A stretch of 28,936 nucleotides of DNA from positions 1-28,936 of the IMG/VR virus record IMGVR_UViG_3300045885_000279. One strand, written 5' to 3'. Positions within the stretch are counted from its first letter, which is position 1. Every line of letters starts with the position of its first letter. This document shows positions 14,816 through 22,131 of the stretch, one piece after another. The position numbers were made by a program, and so were the translations under genes. Below the pieces are notes generated by a model that was not told the DNA's origin, ran no database searches, and worked only from the letters and a program-made list of their open reading frames with translations. The DNA comes from a virus.

Positions 14816-15153
14816 TAGTCGGACATCTCAATCCTGACTACACCCCGCAGAGTGCGCGAGAGTACCCCGCCGTCCGGCGCTTCGATCTCGTATTCAGGCG
14901 GAAGGATCTCCAGCGGAAAGCGTTCCTGAGTCACAAAGATTGTCCGATCGGTCACCATGCTGCCAGCGGCCCAGCGACGAACCCGCTCGATCACCTCAGC
15001 CGGCGCGCCGGTCAGGACCGCGTACGTCTTGACGATGCCGGCGTCCGTGTCGGCGTACCACACTTTCGGGATCTCGCACTCGTCAACGAACACACACGAA
15101 CCCCGGAAGCGCTCGCGCTCCTCGTCTGTCCACGTCCGCACATCGATGATCAT
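14815..15153 (-). CDS. Hypothetical neck-region protein, 112 aa
   Basis: The ATG at 15153 is preferred over the longer frame to 15276, whose first 41 residues are shadow over the neighbour. Sequence: MIIDVRTWTDEERERFRGSC, VFVDECEIPKVWYADTDAGI, TYAVLTGAPAEVIERVRRWA, and a beta end QERFPLEILPPEYEIEAPDG. A conserved unknown of the neck region; a virion role is possible but not shown. Confidence 0.55.
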   Translation of the reverse strand: MIIDVRTWTDEERERFRGSCVFVDECEIPKVWYADTDAGIVKTYAVLTGAPAEVIERVRRWAAGSMVTDRTIFVTQERFPLEILPPEYEIEAPDGGVLSRTLRGVVRIEMSD

Positions 15154-15161
15154 TCGGCGCT

Positions 15162-15398
15162 TCAGTCCGAATAGTGATGCCAGCGGTATCCGAGCAGCGC
15201 CCACGCCCAGAAGCGCCTCCACAGGCCCGGCCGCTTCGCCAGATCCACCCGCCAGTAGCCGACCGGCAGCTTCCATCGCCGCTGATCGGACTCTACCGGG
15301 AACGGATACGGCCCGCTCGGCGGCGCTGCCTCGAACACCGCGTCGGCGGGATCGTCGAGCGTCCGGAACCGATCGCGCAGATCGTCTGAGCGCTTCAT
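15162..15398 (-). CDS. Hypothetical Trp/Arg-rich protein, 78 aa
   Basis: ATG at 15398 has GGGAGCGGAG upstream and overlaps the stop of the preceding gene (ATGA). The N-terminal half is hydrophilic (MKRSDDLRDRFRTLDDPADA), the C-terminal half unusually rich in Trp and Arg: RRWKLPVGYWRVDL and PGLWRRFWAWALLGYRWHHY. That end could be a membrane-interfacial or amphipathic segment. No family recognised; small cargo inserted in the neck gene order is possible. Confidence 0.5.
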   Translation of the reverse strand: MKRSDDLRDRFRTLDDPADAVFEAAPPSGPYPFPVESDQRRWKLPVGYWRVDLAKRPGLWRRFWAWALLGYRWHHYSD

Positions 15399-15859
15399 CT
15401 CCGCTCCCGTATGGCTTCCATGTAAACCAGACCGTCGAATGCTCCCGCCTGCGCGTCCCCGAGCGTGTCGTAGCGCCGACGCGACACTTCCGAACACTCT
15501 CTGTTCTTGTCCTCGATCCGTATCATCCAGCCGCGGGAGACACGATAGACGACGACTACGAAGTTATCAACGCGGACGAAATAGTTGCCTTTAAGAGACT
15601 CATGCCACGTTCGAGTCATCCAGCGTTGCCGCCGCTTGCGCAGCCGGTACTCTTCGCGCCGGCGCATTTGCCGTGCGATCTTCTCTCCGGGTGTTTCTTC
15701 CAGCCTCTCGATGATTTGCCAGTCAGCGGCATGAGGGTGGTGCTTCCGCCAGCTACGAGCCCATATCAACTGCAATCCGTCGCAGCGTGGATCGGCGAGT
15801 ATCGTTCTTGCGGCGAGTTCGTTTACTTCTTCGATCTCTCGGATTTCGGCCGGTTTCAT
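15395..15859 (-). CDS. Hypothetical basic protein, 154 aa
   Basis: Starts at ATG 15859, sharing a base with the upstream stop (TGATG); the longer frame to 16267 is shadow. N-terminal helix KPAEIREIEEVNELAARTIL, then LIWARSWRKHHPHAADWQII, a highly basic centre (KIARQMRRREEYRLRKRRQR) and a beta C-terminal half (NYFVRVDNFVVVVYRVSRGW, MIRIEDKNRE). The central basic run suggests nucleic-acid binding. It is slightly lower in GC than its neighbours and interrupts the usual neck order, so I suspect an accessory gene. Function unknown. Confidence 0.55.
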   Translation of the reverse strand: MKPAEIREIEEVNELAARTILADPRCDGLQLIWARSWRKHHPHAADWQIIERLEETPGEKIARQMRRREEYRLRKRRQRWMTRTWHESLKGNYFVRVDNFVVVVYRVSRGWMIRIEDKNRECSEVSRRRYDTLGDAQAGAFDGLVYMEAIRERR

Positions 15860-16359
15860 CACGCCGTCTTCAGCCGTCCGTTGATCGCCGATGTCACCAG
15901 ATCGCGCAAACGCTTCAGATGCCGGCCCCGCGCCAACTGCACCGCAGGCGCGAAGAACGGCTGTTCCGGTGTGCCGCGCTCGGCGATCTTCCGCGCGATC
16001 GGATACGCCGCCGATTCCGGTATGCCCTTCAGCCGGCACCACTCGCGGATCGCCGACACCGGCGGGAAGTGCGGTCTGGTCCCGTATTCCACATACGGCG
16101 CATACTTCGACGTGGACCCGACGAAGATCCTCAGTCCCTGCTCCTTCACTTCGATGATCATCGACTCGTAGAGTTCGCCGGACGCGTAGGAATCGTTCGC
16201 GACGATGTTGGCACGCGCGGCGCCGAAGATCTCCACCGCGGTTTCTTCGTTCGCCCGGTAAACCCACACCGGAAACTCGCGGCGAAGCATGGCGACGTTC
16301 TTCCTGAGCCCGTCGAGGCCTGTGAGATCGACAGTGAACATGCGGCGAGTGGACGGCAT
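15859..16359 (-). CDS. HK97 gp10-like neck/tail completion protein
   Basis: 166 aa. LDGLRKNVAMLRREFPVWVY, TAVEIFGAARANIVANDSYA and SGELYESMIIEV are followed by the diagnostic STSKYAPYVEYGTRPHFPPV and a C-terminal GTPEQPFFAPAV: the A-x-Y-V-E-Y-G-T...P-x-P-F-x-x-P pattern of the HK97 gp10 family. These proteins sit at the head-tail joint or help tail completion. ATG follows directly on the stop of the upstream 50-aa membrane gene. Confidence 0.85.
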   Translation of the reverse strand: MPSTRRMFTVDLTGLDGLRKNVAMLRREFPVWVYRANEETAVEIFGAARANIVANDSYASGELYESMIIEVKEQGLRIFVGSTSKYAPYVEYGTRPHFPPVSAIREWCRLKGIPESAAYPIARKIAERGTPEQPFFAPAVQLARGRHLKRLRDLVTSAINGRLKTA

Positions 16360-16512
16360 TTACACCTCGTCCCGCTTCTCAAGCGACCAGCAGCACCGGG
16401 CGAACAGCGCCGACCCGGCGGCGGCGACCAGCAGCCACTTCTCGCCCCACACCACGAACAGGCTCAGCGAAACCACCGCCAGCACCGCATACCCGATCGC
16501 TACCGCCCTCAT
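16360..16512 (-). CDS. Small membrane protein, 50 aa
   Basis: ATG at 16512 overlaps the head-closure stop (ATGA) and its stop abuts the next ATG, so it is fully locked in the operon; the longer frame to 16623 is shadow. Two hydrophobic stretches, RAVAIGYAVLAVVSLSLFVV and KWLLVAAAGSALFARCCW, are separated by WGE, then a charged end LEKRDEV. A two-span hairpin with both ends inside is expected, as in small class II/III holins, but no lysis partner is seen. Confidence 0.5.
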   Translation of the reverse strand: MRAVAIGYAVLAVVSLSLFVVWGEKWLLVAAAGSALFARCCWSLEKRDEV

Positions 16513-16844
16513 TGCTGCCCCGCTTCCTTGCGCTCGCAGCGCAGCGTCAGCCACGTATTCGCGTTGTTCACGTTCACGACGTCGATGATGTCGAGCAACT
16601 GATCGCGCCAGAGCACGCGCCACGCAATCGTGATCGCCGGTTCGTAGCGGATGCTGACGTGGTAACGTACGCGGCCGGCGAGCTGGTCCGCGGCGGCGAG
16701 TTCCTGACCGGAGAGGTTAGCGACGTGCGCCGGGCGGTCGGGAACGAGGCCCACCGGCACCTGCTCGGTGAAGCCGCCCTGTCCGTCAGGGACCAGCTCC
16801 ATCTGGAACACGGCAATCCATTCGCTGAGGTCGGAAGCGGTCAT
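16509..16844 (-). CDS. Head closure / head-tail adaptor protein
   Basis: 111 aa. MTASDLSEWIAVFQMELVPD, GQGGFTEQVPVGLVPDRPAH, then ADQLAGRVRYHVSIRYEPAI and WRVLWRDQLLDIIDVVNVNN match the SPP1 gp16 / phage head-tail adaptor fold (D-G-x-G-G..., ...H-x-V-x-x-R-Y...I...W-x-G-x-x-Y-x-I). It plugs the portal after packaging. It lies downstream of the gp6-like connector and upstream of gp10, the usual order. Confidence 0.8.
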   Translation of the reverse strand: MTASDLSEWIAVFQMELVPDGQGGFTEQVPVGLVPDRPAHVANLSGQELAAADQLAGRVRYHVSIRYEPAITIAWRVLWRDQLLDIIDVVNVNNANTWLTLRCERKEAGQQ

Positions 16845-17035
16845 TCCTCGGGATCATCCTCTGGATCAGACTGATCGTCGTCATCCTCGGACACGATGTT
16901 TTCCAGCTCCTCGATCGCGTTGTCAAGCCGCTGCTGCGCCGACTTGAGATACCCGAGCGCCTCGTTCCCTTCGCTTGTGATCGCCGCGCTGATTTCGTTC
17001 AGCGCCGACGCCGCACTGTCACGCCATCCGCTCAT
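16841..17035 (-). CDS. Hypothetical acidic protein, 64 aa
   Basis: ATG 17035; its stop overlaps the head-closure start. It has a helical N-terminal part (SALNEISAAITSEGNEALGY, AQQRLDNAIEELENIVSE) likely to be coiled coil, and a very acidic tail (EDDDDQSDPEDDPEE). Small acidic coiled-coil proteins occur among phage accessory head genes. No family recognised. Confidence 0.5.
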   Translation of the reverse strand: MSGWRDSAASALNEISAAITSEGNEALGYLKSAQQRLDNAIEELENIVSEDDDDQSDPEDDPEE

Positions 17036-17045
17036 AAATCCTCCC

Positions 17046-17618
17046 TCACCCGCCGATCTCGATCTGCTCTCCGCGCCAGAGATCCTCGATCCCGCGCGGC
17101 AGCTTCACCGCGCCGGCACTCGCGTACTTCGTCTCGCGTGCGCCCAGCCGGTCGCAGTAGAGCACCGTCGCGTACTCGAGGATTCCCTCGCGCACACTAT
17201 CCGGCACGTCCGCGGGCTCGTCGCCGTATCCCGACACCCAGACGACGGCCATCCGCGTATAAGGCGCGGACTGCAGTGTGATCACCGGCCCGATCACCTG
17301 ATACGCCGCCGGATCGAGCACCGGCGCACCCGACGCCCCGCTCACCGTCGTCACGCTCTGTACGCGCCCGCGCGGGAGCACGATCGCCGTATCGCACGAT
17401 CTGTGGTCGAGATCCCAGTACCCCTTGAGGGTCTGCGTCATGATCGAGCGCCGCAGATACCGCTCAGCCCGCATCGTGGCCGCAGCCAGTTCGCGGTGGA
17501 TCAGGTCCGGTTGCCGATCGACGGTGAGCCCGTTGAGCCTCGCATGGTCAACGAACTCGTCCACCGTCACCGGGAGATCCGTCGGCCCGGTGATCCGCTC
17601 AATCGCGAGCAGTCTCAT
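17046..17618 (-). CDS. Head-tail connector (HK97 gp6-like)
   Basis: 190 aa. Helical N-terminus with LPVTVDEFVDHARLNGLTVD and IHRELAAATMRAERYLRRSI, then the family signature KGYWDLDHRSCDTAIVLPRG-R-V-x-S-V, a beta part, and DSVREGILEYATVLYCDR near the end. Gp6-like connectors form the ring below the portal. It begins inside the preceding 45-aa gene (20-bp overlap). Confidence 0.85.
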   Translation of the reverse strand: MRLLAIERITGPTDLPVTVDEFVDHARLNGLTVDRQPDLIHRELAAATMRAERYLRRSIMTQTLKGYWDLDHRSCDTAIVLPRGRVQSVTTVSGASGAPVLDPAAYQVIGPVITLQSAPYTRMAVVWVSGYGDEPADVPDSVREGILEYATVLYCDRLGARETKYASAGAVKLPRGIEDLWRGEQIEIGG

Positions 17619-17736
17619 GTTTCGCCGCCTTCTTCGCCGGTTTCCTTTTCGTTGCCGCCGCTTTGTTCTCGTAGCCGCTGAGCGCTTTGTTCTCAGGCGT
17701 CCGCTCTGGCTTCTGCTTCGGTTGATCGTCGGTCAT
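17599..17736 (-). CDS. Short Lys/Ala-rich protein, 45 aa
   Basis: ATG 17736 to TGA 17599, overlapping the connector start by 20 bases. Composition is like a disordered tail: MTDDQPKQKPERTPENKALS, then YENKAAATKRKPAKKAAK. Such small basic genes are often found between capsid and connector genes and are thought to be accessory. The ribosome site is weak. The call is supported by reading frame, overlap and codon pattern only. Confidence 0.4.
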   Translation of the reverse strand: MTDDQPKQKPERTPENKALSGYENKAAATKRKPAKKAAKHETARD

Positions 17737-17749
17737 GGAGCACCAAAAC

Positions 17750-17797
17750 GCCGAACCGGGACGCGCCGGCCATCACCCCGCCGCGCCCGGTTCCGGC
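17750..17797. repeat. Hairpin unit A upstream of the HNH gene
   Basis: Imperfect inverted repeat: GCCGAACCGGGACGCG pairs with CGCGCCCGGTTCCGGC across a short loop. It is closely related to unit B 96 bases further right: both begin GCCGAACCGG and end with CGCGCCCGGT(T/C)CCGGC. It lies in the only non-coding gap of the head block. Confidence 0.55.
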
Positions 17798-17845
17798 ACA
17801 TCCCCGCGGCCCGGAACGTCGCAGGGAACAAGGAGTTCTTATACT

Positions 17846-17892
17846 GCCGAACCGGACACGGCGACTATGGCCTCGCCGCGCCCGGTCCCGGC
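17846..17892. repeat. Hairpin unit B upstream of the HNH gene
   Basis: GCCGAACCGGACACGGCG pairs with CGCCGCGCCCGGTCCCGGC (few mismatches), a second copy of the unit at 17750. No T run follows on either strand, so these are not simple terminators. Confidence 0.55.
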
Positions 17893-17964
17893 GCTTCCCC
17901 CGTGATTCAGCCGTCACGGGAAAAATGGCGTAACGCAATCTCGCAACCTAACGTCACTATATTT

Positions 17965-18672
17965 ATGGGTCAGCGTATCGATTTAGAGGGACTGCGCTTC
18001 GGGAGACTGGCTGTTGTTGCGCCGTTGCATCCGACTGGCAAACGATCCGGCGAGTCCCGCAGCACGAATCCGTTCATCGGAACCGCCGCATGGATCTGCC
18101 GATGCGACTGCGGCTCTGAAGTATTGGTGAGAAGTGCGTCCCTCCGCAACGGTTCGACAAGGAGTTGCGGTTGCCTTCGGATCGATGTTACGCGCGATCA
18201 CTTCTCTACTCACGGACTCTCCAAAACACGCGCATACCGTAGCTGGCTGAGTATGATAGGCCGCTGCCGCTACAAAGGCAATACGGCTTGGGAACGATAC
18301 GGCGGCAGAGGCATCACTGTCTGCGAACGATGGGAGACCTTCGAAAACTTTCTCGCCGATATGGGAGAGCCACCAGATGGCATGACGCTCGATCGCATCG
18401 ACAACATGGGCAATTACTCCCCCGGCAACTGCCGTTGGGCGACCGTCGAGACACAACTTAACAATCGGCGTAATTCCCACTTCCTGACCTATAACGGCAA
18501 GACTCAAACCCTTGCCCAATGGGACAGAGAACTCGGGTTTAGCCAGGGTACGATTCACAACCGTCTCACATCCTTCGGTGACGATCTGGCCAAGGTAATG
18601 CACGTTGGCCGCTTTCCGGGCAGAAGAGGCCGGGGAAGAAAAACCTCGGCCTCTTCTCCATCCGCCGACTAG
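17965..18672 (+). CDS. HNH homing-type endonuclease (free-standing)
   Basis: 235 aa on the strand opposite to all neighbours. An N-terminal zinc-ribbon (residues 44-72: WICRCDCGSE and SCGCL) is followed by the HNH core at about 108-165: AWERYGGRGITVCERWETFE, FLADMGEPPDGMTLDRIDNM, GNYSPGNCRWATVETQLNNR. The LDRIDN...NCRWAT pattern is the signature of this phage endonuclease group. A C-terminal NUMOD/HTH-like region (FLTYNGKTQTLAQWDRELGF) probably reads the target. Start ATG 17965 is first in front of the conserved part and has no strong ribosome site. Codon use is less GC-rich than in the head genes. Its TAG shares CTAG with the capsid stop. Probably a selfish homing gene. Confidence 0.85.
   Translation: MGQRIDLEGLRFGRLAVVAPLHPTGKRSGESRSTNPFIGTAAWICRCDCGSEVLVRSASLRNGSTRSCGCLRIDVTRDHFSTHGLSKTRAYRSWLSMIGRCRYKGNTAWERYGGRGITVCERWETFENFLADMGEPPDGMTLDRIDNMGNYSPGNCRWATVETQLNNRRNSHFLTYNGKTQTLAQWDRELGFSQGTIHNRLTSFGDDLAKVMHVGRFPGRRGRGRKTSASSPSAD
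18622..18657. terminator. Strong hairpin between convergent capsid and HNH genes
   Basis: A 14-bp near-perfect stem, AGAAGAGGCCGGGG / CCTCGGCCTCTTCT, with loop AAGAAAAA, lies inside the last codons of the HNH gene and 12 bases past the capsid stop on the minus strand. No T run follows either arm, so intrinsic termination is uncertain; it could stop or stabilise capsid mRNA ends. Confidence 0.45.
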
Positions 18673-19865
18673 GCGGGCGTAGTGCCTTTTTCAAATGCAG
18701 CCGCGGTGAAGATTAAGAGCGCGAGTCTCTCCTCCACTAAAATTGTTAAAAGATTTTTGACAAAATCGTCTTCTGACTGTTCCGCGACCCGCACATTCAC
18801 TTCCTCGCGATCGAGGATGAGCGAGTTGCCGCGGAACGCGCCGACGAGGAAGTTCCCCGCGGTCATCTGAGACGACATGACCATCCGCGTCCCCCAGAGC
18901 GACAACGACGACGAGTACGCGATCGGATTCGCGAACAGGTAGTTACCCTGGCTGTTTTTCAACATCGCCACGCCGCCCCAGTCTGCCGGATTCATCACGC
19001 TGCCGTCCGCCATGTACCCTTTCGATGCCAGATCAAAGATAGCCGCTCCCACCGCATCGACCAGAGTCGGGTCCGTACCGCCGGGCGCCGGCGCCGCCGC
19101 CGCCACCGTCATGAACCCCCTGAGTTGAGGAGCCACGCCGCTGCCGTTGAGCAGCTGCTGGTCCTCTTTGAGTTGCACACCGTAGATGCCGTTCGACTCG
19201 ATCTGCGCGGCGAGCCCCGGCAGATCCTCGTAGGATTGTCTGGACACCTTGAAAAAATGCGCGATCACCTCCACCGGCTGCGTCGTCGGAGTGAAGACCT
19301 TGTCCGACTTCGGCTTCGCCGTTCCCTCTGCAACCACGTTGGCGTTGTTCGTAAACGACGTCTCGACGACGTAGGTGATCGCGCCCGCCGTCGTATTGCC
19401 CTGCGGAACCAGCGTTCTCACGCCCGTCGCGAGCCGCGGCCCCGATGCGATGCCGGGGAGCGATTCGGGAACGCTCCGCGAGACGCCGGTGATGTCCTTC
19501 GCGCCGCCATACAGCCCGCGCGGGATCGACACCGTGTACCCGTTGCGCGAGCCGCTCTTGATGTGCGCGAGCAGACCCGCGTCGGCGATCACGATGTCGC
19601 CGATCGACTGCATCGGCACCCGCTCCCGCGGTTTCTCGTTCAGTTTGACTTCGAGCGCGTCGGCGCGTCTGGATGCGGCCTCGTGCCGCTCCTGCACCTC
19701 TTTCATCGCGAGGTCGAGTTTGTCGATTCGCTCGAGCGTGGCGGAATCCGCCTTGCCGAGCTTCGCGACTTCCTCGCGGACGTTTTTGTATGCGTCCTTG
19801 AATTCGAGCAGGATCCCTTTTACCTGCTCGCGATCTTCGTTGTTCATCAACGATGTTTCAGCCAT
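18669..19865 (-). CDS. Major capsid protein (HK97 fold)
   Basis: 398 aa. Residues 8-80 form a charged coiled coil (EVAKLGKADSATLERIDKLD, EVQERHEAASRRADALEVKL), the HK97 delta/scaffold domain removed by the protease. The shell domain has SRSVPESLPGIASGPRLATG, VRTLVPQGNTTAGAITYVVE, AEGTAKPKSDKVFTPTTQPV and EVIAHFFKVSRQSYEDLPGL, then YGVQLKEDQQLLNGSG, all hallmarks of the family. An AGGAG-like site precedes ATG 19865; ATG 19847 is an alternative. The last ~25 codons (FVKNLLTILVEERLALLIFT) use TTA, TTT, AAA and ATT codons rarely used elsewhere in the gene and lie right against the convergent HNH gene. Confidence 0.95.
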   Translation of the reverse strand: MAETSLMNNEDREQVKGILLEFKDAYKNVREEVAKLGKADSATLERIDKLDLAMKEVQERHEAASRRADALEVKLNEKPRERVPMQSIGDIVIADAGLLAHIKSGSRNGYTVSIPRGLYGGAKDITGVSRSVPESLPGIASGPRLATGVRTLVPQGNTTAGAITYVVETSFTNNANVVAEGTAKPKSDKVFTPTTQPVEVIAHFFKVSRQSYEDLPGLAAQIESNGIYGVQLKEDQQLLNGSGVAPQLRGFMTVAAAAPAPGGTDPTLVDAVGAAIFDLASKGYMADGSVMNPADWGGVAMLKNSQGNYLFANPIAYSSSLSLWGTRMVMSSQMTAGNFLVGAFRGNSLILDREEVNVRVAEQSEDDFVKNLLTILVEERLALLIFTAAAFEKGTTPA

Positions 19866-19868
19866 TGC

Positions 19869-20555
19869 CTATACTCCTGTCAGCGTGATGTAATCCCGCA
19901 GTTCGCGCAGATCGCGGCTGAACGCCGCCGCATCCGCGCCGTTGCCGCTGCCGTCAGCATCCCGCTGATCGAGAGCACTGAAACCGCGGAGCACGAAACG
20001 CTTCGCGGCCTCCCGTGAGAGCCCTGCTTCCCGCAGGTACTGCTCGTAATCCCGTTCGGTCCATGACTCGCCGGCCTTCACGGCGCTCACCCGCGCCCGC
20101 GGGTTCGCAGGAACGGCGGCGATGGAATATTCGTAGAGGTCGAGATCGTGGAGCTTCCGCGTTCCGGTCGCCTCGTCGTATTCCGCGCCGTTCTTCGCGA
20201 TGCCGTAGCCGATGGACAATCCCGGCTTGTGACCGACTTTCGCCGCGTGTTTCAGCACCGCCCAGGCGTTACGGCCTTCGTCGGACTCGAGTGTCAACTG
20301 TCCGGTGACCTTCAGCCCTTTGTCGTCCTCTTCGGCGGCGATCCCGAACCCGACGATCCGCGCCATCAGATGACCCATGAGGATCGGCACCTTGCCGTGC
20401 GACGACTTGAGCGTTCGCGTGAACGCGCCCGGCATCACGATGTCGGACTGGAGATCCTTGTTCCCGAACGTCGATGCATAGCCGGTGAACCGACCCGCCG
20501 GATCGTCGTCATTGACCGCTTTCAGCGCGAAGTCGAAGTATTTTGTGTATTCCAT
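19869..20555 (-). CDS. Prohead protease (HK97 gp4 / U35 family)
   Basis: 228 aa serine protease that matures the procapsid. AGRFTGYASTFGNKDLQSDI, VMPGAFTRTL, KVPILMGHLM with the catalytic His, KHAAKVGHKPGLSIGYG with the catalytic Ser, and LYEYSIAAVPANPRA are the family pattern. The C-terminal 60 residues (TERDYEQYLREAGLSREAAK) are a helical extension common in this family. Ends three bases before the capsid start. The gene directly upstream is on the opposite strand, so it may need its own promoter within 20556-20582 or read-through. Confidence 0.95.
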   Translation of the reverse strand: MEYTKYFDFALKAVNDDDPAGRFTGYASTFGNKDLQSDIVMPGAFTRTLKSSHGKVPILMGHLMARIVGFGIAAEEDDKGLKVTGQLTLESDEGRNAWAVLKHAAKVGHKPGLSIGYGIAKNGAEYDEATGTRKLHDLDLYEYSIAAVPANPRARVSAVKAGESWTERDYEQYLREAGLSREAAKRFVLRGFSALDQRDADGSGNGADAAAFSRDLRELRDYITLTGV

Positions 20556-20582
20556 GCTATATTACCCTATAGGTGCAAACCA

Positions 20583-20915
20583 ATGACTGAGATCAGTTAC
20601 GAGAACTGGATGGTTGAAGGACAACGTCGCTTCGGCGAAGACTTCATGAACTGGCGATTCGAGTGTCCCGTCTGCCATCACGTCGCGTCGGTGCAGGATT
20701 ACCAGCCATTCAAAGACCGGGGCGCCGATGCCAACTCTGCGACGTGCGAGTGCATCGGACGCTACATCCCCGGCAGCAGGAAGGCTTTCGAGGAGACTGG
20801 AAAAGGACCGTGCGATTACGCCGGATACGGTCTGTTCAGGTTGTCTCCGGTCATGGTGACCGCCGCTCCTGATATTGCCCCGCGGCATTGCTTCGCTTTC
20901 GCGCCGATGGATTAA
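20583..20915 (+). CDS. VVA0879-like phage protein (opposite-strand insert)
   Basis: 110 aa from ATG 20583 with AGGTG seven bases upstream. FECPVCHHVASVQDYQPF (C28, C31), ATCECIGRYI (C55, C57), GKGPCDYAGYGLFRLSPVMV (C77) and HCFAFAP match my memory of the VVA0879 group: C-P-x-C-x-H-V-x-S...N-x-x...C-I-G-R...G-x-x-G-C-x-(W/Y)-A...G-L-F. A zinc-binding small protein is likely; the function of the group is unknown. It sits alone on plus between the minor head gene (stops converge, 20915/20918) and the protease (27-bp divergent gap), so it is an insert in the head operon. Confidence 0.65.
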   Translation: MTEISYENWMVEGQRRFGEDFMNWRFECPVCHHVASVQDYQPFKDRGADANSATCECIGRYIPGSRKAFEETGKGPCDYAGYGLFRLSPVMVTAAPDIAPRHCFAFAPMD

Positions 20916-20917
20916 AT

Positions 20918-21763
20918 TCACGCCACCCGCCGCGGACGCCGCGGCGCCATCCGTTCAGCCGAGCCATAGGCGATATGGCACCGGCACCGCACAACCGTTC
21001 CCGGCGACGCGCCCATCGACACATCGCCGGGGAACATCAGCCGCTCGCCCGACACCAGGAAGGCATCGTCCAGCGTCCGCCGCTGCCCGCCCGCGGCGCG
21101 GTGCGAGTCCCTCACGCGGTCATCCGCCATATGCACCCAGAACTTCGCCATCTGCGCCCGCGTCTGCTGCGCGGCGGATAGCGAGCCGTAGTTCGTCGCC
21201 GCGTGGACCTCGGTATGCCCGATCGTCTCCGACCGCGCCGGCCGTCGCGATCGCACCGACGTGAGTATCCTCATCGCGATCTGGTGCGATGTTTCGCCGA
21301 GCGCGATCCCCTCATCGATGTGACCGGCGATCTCGCGGCGCGATGTGTTGGCGATCTGCGTTGCCCCGCGCAGCCCGTTCATCCGCAGCCACTCGGTCGC
21401 CGCGGCGAGCAGTGCCTCTTCCGGCGTGATCTTCGCCTCAAGCGACTTGCCTGACGGCAGGTACGGCTGGACGACCGCACCCGCCGCCGGTACGGTCGAG
21501 ATCCAGAGCGACCGCAGATAGCGCAGCCACTCCTGATCGTCAACCGATGCGATCGCGGCGCCCTCGCCGCCGGCCTCGTAGGCTTCCGACGCCCTCGATC
21601 CCTCGCTCGACAGGATCGCGCCGGCGCGTCCGATCCACCGCGGGGAATGCGACTCCACAAACGAGTCCATCTCCTGCCAGATCCGGCGTGCGTGACGCGG
21701 CGCGTCCCGCTTCACCTCGATATCGTGGGACCGGATCGCAGGGACCGGCGCAGGAACGGTCAT
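20918..21763 (-). CDS. Minor head morphogenesis protein (Mu F / SPP1 gp7-like)
   Basis: 281 aa. A helical N-terminal half (IRSHDIEVKRDAPRHARRIW...) and a conserved C-terminal module: ARSETIGHTEVHAATNYGSL, AQMAKFWVHMADDRVRDSHR, AFLVSGERLMFPGD and SPGTVVRCRCHI. The R-T-E...W-x-x-x-x-D-x-R-x-x-x-x-H...P-x-D...C-R-C pattern is that of phage head morphogenesis proteins that bind the portal. Start overlaps the upstream stop (ATGA). Confidence 0.85.
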   Translation of the reverse strand: MTVPAPVPAIRSHDIEVKRDAPRHARRIWQEMDSFVESHSPRWIGRAGAILSSEGSRASEAYEAGGEGAAIASVDDQEWLRYLRSLWISTVPAAGAVVQPYLPSGKSLEAKITPEEALLAAATEWLRMNGLRGATQIANTSRREIAGHIDEGIALGETSHQIAMRILTSVRSRRPARSETIGHTEVHAATNYGSLSAAQQTRAQMAKFWVHMADDRVRDSHRAAGGQRRTLDDAFLVSGERLMFPGDVSMGASPGTVVRCRCHIAYGSAERMAPRRPRRVA

Positions 21764-22131
21764 TGCTGCGTTCCGCTTTGCTCGTCAAAGTTGAGCGTCG
21801 ATTGCATCTCTTCCGGCGTCATCGCCGCCTCGCGCACACATTCGCCGGTATCGGCCCGAACGATCGTCTTGGTTCCCGGCTTCGGCATCGACAGATACAC
21901 CACGCACTCCATGTCGCGCATCTCGAAGCCCCGCTCAATCTTCAGCGCCAGGTCGGCGCACCGGCCCTCGGCTTCCTTCTTGTCCGCGGCAAACGCAGCC
22001 ATCGCGATTTTCTTCGCGGCCTCGATCTCGATTGCCTGGCGCGTGGCGCACGCCAGATCGGCGCCCAGCTGCCGGATCTCGGAGGCGCTGAACGGATACC
22101 TGACCGGCTCGATGATGTTTCCCCGCTTCAT
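21760..22131 (-). CDS. Hypothetical protein, 123 aa
   Basis: The start at ATG 22131 overlaps the previous stop (ATGA); an ATG at 22140 and a longer frame exist but lie in the neighbour. KRGNIIEPVRYPFSASEIRQ begins it, with the helical centre IEIEAAKKIAMAAFAADKKE and a strand MECVVYLSMPKPGTKTIVRA; ends TLNFDEQSGTQQ. The TKTIVR-x-DTGE segment resembles unnamed small proteins in phage and plasmid regions. No function assigned. Confidence 0.55.
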   Translation of the reverse strand: MKRGNIIEPVRYPFSASEIRQLGADLACATRQAIEIEAAKKIAMAAFAADKKEAEGRCADLALKIERGFEMRDMECVVYLSMPKPGTKTIVRADTGECVREAAMTPEEMQSTLNFDEQSGTQQ

